Source: an uncultured Oscillospiraceae bacterium (lineage in GTDB: Bacteria; Bacillota; Clostridia; Oscillospirales; Oscillospiraceae). Taken from it: a DNA stretch of 7,743 nt. Location: NCBI GenBank assembly GCA_934621665.1, contig CAKTUT010000081.1, positions 1-7,743 of the forward strand, read 5' to 3'. The position numbers and the translations under genes were made by a program. A model generated the notes under the pieces. It was not told the DNA's origin, ran no database searches, and saw only the letters and a list, made by a program, of their open reading frames with translations. The stretch's first letter is position 1, and each line of letters opens with the position of its first letter. Below, one piece after another: positions 5,916-7,743 of this stretch.

Positions 5916-7094
5916 ATGGAGCGCTCTGAGCCTGACAGAACATTTCTTTCGGAACGGAAGCTGAAAACGCTTGCCGCCGCAATTCCGACGCCATTTTATC
6001 TGTATGACGCCGCCGGGATTGCTGCGCGTGCCGCATCACTGCAAGCGGCGTTCTCTGCGCTTCCGGCGTACCGCAGTTTCTTTCCGGTGTGCTTCTGTCC
6101 ATATCCGGAAATTCTGACACTGCTCCATGACGCAGGCTGCGGTGCACTCTGCCGCAACCAGCATGAACTCCAGCTTGCATACGAATCTGGCTTTCTTCCG
6201 CAGGATATTCTGTATTCCGGCGTTGGTGAATGTGACCGCACCATTATGTGCATAGCGGACAATCCGCAGCTTCTGCCGCCCACGCTTCCGCAGCGGATTC
6301 TTCTGCGCTATAATCCAGGCGGACGGCTGACGCTTGGCGCGAAAACACTTTATGCACTTGACCGCAGCCGCCTTGGTATGCCAAAAGATGATCTGATTCG
6401 CACAGCGCAGCTATTGAAGAGCTATGGCGTGCAGGAAATTGGTCTCAGCTTTTCCGGCGCGTCAAACGAGCTTCGCACTGAGTATCTGCCCGCCGTGGCA
6501 AAGCTTCTTTTCACGCTTGCGGCGGAGCTGCGTAAGCAGCACGACATCCGCGTGTGCTGCTGTTGTCTTGGCGACGGTCTGGGCGTTTCACTGAAGCCGG
6601 AGATTCCAGATGCTGACGCTGCCCTGTGTGCAAAGCAGATTCTCGCGCTTTACCGCGAAATCCTCACGCCGGCTGGACTTGGCGAACTGCCGGTCTATCT
6701 GACGCCCGGCCGGTATCTGCTTGCGCCGAACGCCATTTTCCTGACGCACGTTTTGTGCTGTAAGCGGCGCGCAGTACCGCTGATTATCGTTGACGCAGCC
6801 GCGTCGCAGTTTCCCGATACCGCGCTGAAAGGCCGCGTTCACCACATCAGCGTGCTTGGTAAATGCACAGCCGCTGCGTGCCAACAGGTCTGCGCCGTGG
6901 CGGCGCAGACGGATTTCCAGCTGTTTTCACCGTCGTGCGTGTTGCCGCCTGTTGAGGCGGGTGCACTTCTCGTGTTCCACACCGCCGGATGTGTCAGCCG
7001 CAGCTATGTTCCCGGCGACGGCTTTGCGCCTGCGCAGCAGTATCTGCTGATGCCGGACGGCACAACCGAGCCGCTCGCATCTACAGCATGGTAA
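5916..7094 (+). CDS. Degenerate diaminopimelate/ornithine-decarboxylase-like protein (fold type III), probable pseudoenzyme
   Basis: A 392-residue intact reading frame (start at ATG 5916; a GTG at 5883 lacks a ribosome site) close in length to LysA. The fold signature is clear: TPFYLYD (25-31) as in LysA TPLYVYD, HELQLAYESGF (83-93) as in GELxxAxxAGF, LRYNPG (130-135), SRLGMP (151-156), CLGDGLG (217-223) for the Gly-rich loop, and TPGRYLLAPNAIFLTHVL (263-280) for EPGR. But active-site residues are gone. The PLP lysine of YAVKANPNP is Cys59 (VCFCPYP); the His of HxGS reads FSGAS (179-183); GGG is GDG; EPGR is TPGR; the CES/D motif reads SCVLPP (340-345); and GAY is AGC (357-359). I count 18 Cys, including four in a row at 214-217. 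Ordinary lysine synthesis activity is unlikely. It may regulate a partner, bind another ligand, or catalyse a different reaction. It follows coaX and is probably co-transcribed. Confidence 0.85.
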   Translation: MERSEPDRTFLSERKLKTLAAAIPTPFYLYDAAGIAARAASLQAAFSALPAYRSFFPVCFCPYPEILTLLHDAGCGALCRNQHELQLAYESGFLPQDILYSGVGECDRTIMCIADNPQLLPPTLPQRILLRYNPGGRLTLGAKTLYALDRSRLGMPKDDLIRTAQLLKSYGVQEIGLSFSGASNELRTEYLPAVAKLLFTLAAELRKQHDIRVCCCCLGDGLGVSLKPEIPDADAALCAKQILALYREILTPAGLGELPVYLTPGRYLLAPNAIFLTHVLCCKRRAVPLIIVDAAASQFPDTALKGRVHHISVLGKCTAAACQQVCAVAAQTDFQLFSPSCVLPPVEAGALLVFHTAGCVSRSYVPGDGFAPAQQYLLMPDGTTEPLASTAW

Positions 7095-7263
7095 ACACCA
7101 GCACCAGACACGCAACGCAGCATCCGCCAATGGTCAGCGTCATTGCACCCTCAATCAATGACAGCGCCGTCTGCATCCACGTGCGCGCATTGCGGCGAAC
7201 ACGCGTTTTTTGCGGCAGATACTGCCCAAGCTCAATTACATTACTGTTTTCTGCGTACTTCAT
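7081..7263 (-). CDS. Small single-pass membrane protein of unknown function
   Basis: A 60-residue protein starting at the ATG at 7263, with AAAGGGAG about seven bases before it, which favours this start over longer in-frame versions that run back through the divergent hydrolase gene. Residues 1-20 are polar (MKYAENSNVIELGQYLPQKT), 21-28 are basic (RVRRNART), and about 37-60 form one hydrophobic helix (TLTIGGCCVACLVLVFTML at the end) with three Cys. The basic patch before the helix predicts the N-terminus inside the cell. I do not recognise a family. It is convergent with the decarboxylase-like gene, and the two overlap by 14 bases, so their transcripts are complementary at the 3' ends. Confidence 0.68.
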   Translation of the reverse strand: MKYAENSNVIELGQYLPQKTRVRRNARTWMQTALSLIEGAMTLTIGGCCVACLVLVFTML

Positions 7264-7356
7264 TTGAATCTCCCTTTCTGCATTTTCTTCATCTGGCAAT
7301 AGTATACCGTAGTGTATGTCCCATAAAACGGACGTTATATAGAAAGGAGCAATTTC
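7264..7356. other. Divergent intergenic region with small dyads
   Basis: This 93-base gap separates the small membrane protein gene from the hydrolase gene. It holds ribosome sites at both ends, the TATACT noted on the minus strand, and two small dyads: ATAC-N6-GTAT (7304-7317) and ATGTCC-N8-GGACGT (7316-7335, one G-T pair). These could be regulator sites. I find no convincing plus-strand promoter: TTATAT at 7335-7340 lies too close to the ribosome site and has no -35. Confidence 0.35.
7301..7306 (-). promoter_or_regulatory. Possible -10 box for the small membrane protein gene
   Basis: TATACT on the minus strand, about 38 bases upstream of the ATG at 7263, is close to TATAAT. No convincing -35 box is found 16 to 18 bases away, so this is a weak call. 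Confidence 0.3.
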
Positions 7357-7743
7357 ATGCTTGCTGAACAATTCTATCTCCCCTCCAACGGCGCGGGTCG
7401 GATTTTCTGCCGCAAATGGCTTCCAGAGGGACAACCAAAGGCCGTTGTCCAGATCATCCACGGCATTGCCGAGCACGCCGGACGCTATGACGATTTTGCA
7501 AACTTCCTGACGCAGTACGGCTACGCCATCGTGGCCGACGACCATATGGGCCACGGCAGCTCCATTGAGGACGGCACCGCCGGCTATTTCCATGGCGGCT
7601 GGCTGGCAGCAGTTGCCGATGAAAAAATGCTGCGCGACAAAACCGCCGGCGAATATCCCGGCGTCCCCTATTTTATGCTTGGCCACAGCATGGGCTCGTT
7701 CCTGCTGCGCACCTATCTCTACACCTACCCCGATACCATCGAG
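7357..7743 (+). CDS. Alpha/beta hydrolase, monoacylglycerol lipase/lysophospholipase type (3' end outside window)
   Basis: The first 129 residues of an alpha/beta-fold serine hydrolase (Hydrolase_4/PldB type), whose members cleave acyl esters of monoacylglycerols or lysophospholipids. Landmarks: VQIIHGIAEHAGRYDDFANF (31-50) with the HG oxyanion region, YGYAIVADDHMGHGSS (54-69), and the nucleophile elbow YFMLGHSMGS (105-114) with Ser111 in GHSMG. The catalytic Asp and His would lie beyond the edge. The start at ATG 7357 has AGAAAGGAG ending eight bases upstream. No signal peptide, so it is likely cytosolic. The insertion between GYFHGGW and YPGVPYF looks of ordinary length. It is divergent from the small membrane protein gene, with 93 bases between. 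Substrate cannot be told from the sequence. Confidence 0.88.
   Translation, partial: MLAEQFYLPSNGAGRIFCRKWLPEGQPKAVVQIIHGIAEHAGRYDDFANFLTQYGYAIVADDHMGHGSSIEDGTAGYFHGGWLAAVADEKMLRDKTAGEYPGVPYFMLGHSMGSFLLRTYLYTYPDTIE

Noticed and set aside
5323..6180. Open frame of 285 codons on the minus strand opposite coaX and the following gene
   Set aside because: It crosses the boundary of two real plus-strand genes, its translation is rich in His, Arg and Ala without domain logic, and coaX is certain.
7264..7686. N-terminal extension of the 60-residue minus-strand gene back into the hydrolase gene
   Set aside because: The extension is antisense to a clear alpha/beta hydrolase, and a good ribosome site supports the start at 7263.

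Overview
The window looks like a chromosomal segment of a GC-rich, low-G+C-phylum-type bacterium, most likely a clostridial Firmicute of the Oscillospirales kind. This is inferred from strong purine-rich Shine-Dalgarno sites (GGAGG, AAAGGAG) before most genes, GTG and TTG starts, a type III pantothenate kinase, TagO/MnaA cell-envelope enzymes, and small hydrophobic proteins of a style I associate with clostridia. I see no mobile element, tRNA, rRNA or CRISPR array. Genes are packed tightly, and no gene-free stretch exceeds about 95 bases.

Layout. Positions 1-3582 are a plus-strand run: the 3' end of trpS (tryptophanyl-tRNA synthetase), tagO (undecaprenyl-phosphate GlcNAc-1-P transferase), mnaA/wecB (UDP-GlcNAc 2-epimerase, overlapping tagO by 14 bases) and an unrecognised single-pass membrane-anchored protein. 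TagO and MnaA together start and feed the synthesis of a lipid-linked surface polysaccharide such as teichoic acid or capsule. Positions 3577-4518 are a minus-strand cassette of three very small genes with almost no gaps. Their products are an 80-residue helical protein, a 123-residue helical protein, and a 106-residue protein with a Pro-rich linker and a Leu-rich, acid-interrupted tail. Their function is unknown. A sequence resembling a late-sporulation (SigK/SigE-type) promoter sits 25 bases upstream.

Divergent from that cassette is a YfcE/MJ0936-type metallophosphoesterase (4586-5053). It ends in a small hairpin-plus-T-run terminator that overlaps its stop codon. A TATAAT promoter follows directly and drives coaX (type III pantothenate kinase, first step of CoA synthesis) and, 35 bases later, a 392-residue protein with the fold signature of diaminopimelate/ornithine decarboxylases. 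That protein is the most interesting item here. The PLP-binding lysine is a cysteine, and the His, Gly-rich, Glu, Cys-Glu and Tyr signatures of the family are also altered, while the reading frame stays intact. It therefore looks like a maintained pseudoenzyme, or an enzyme of changed chemistry. Its 3' end overlaps a convergent 60-residue single-pass membrane protein gene on the minus strand. The window closes with the start of an alpha/beta hydrolase of the monoacylglycerol lipase type.

Nothing here amounts to a complete, obviously new system. The best candidates for undescribed biology are the catalytically degenerate decarboxylase homologue and the three-gene small-protein cassette.
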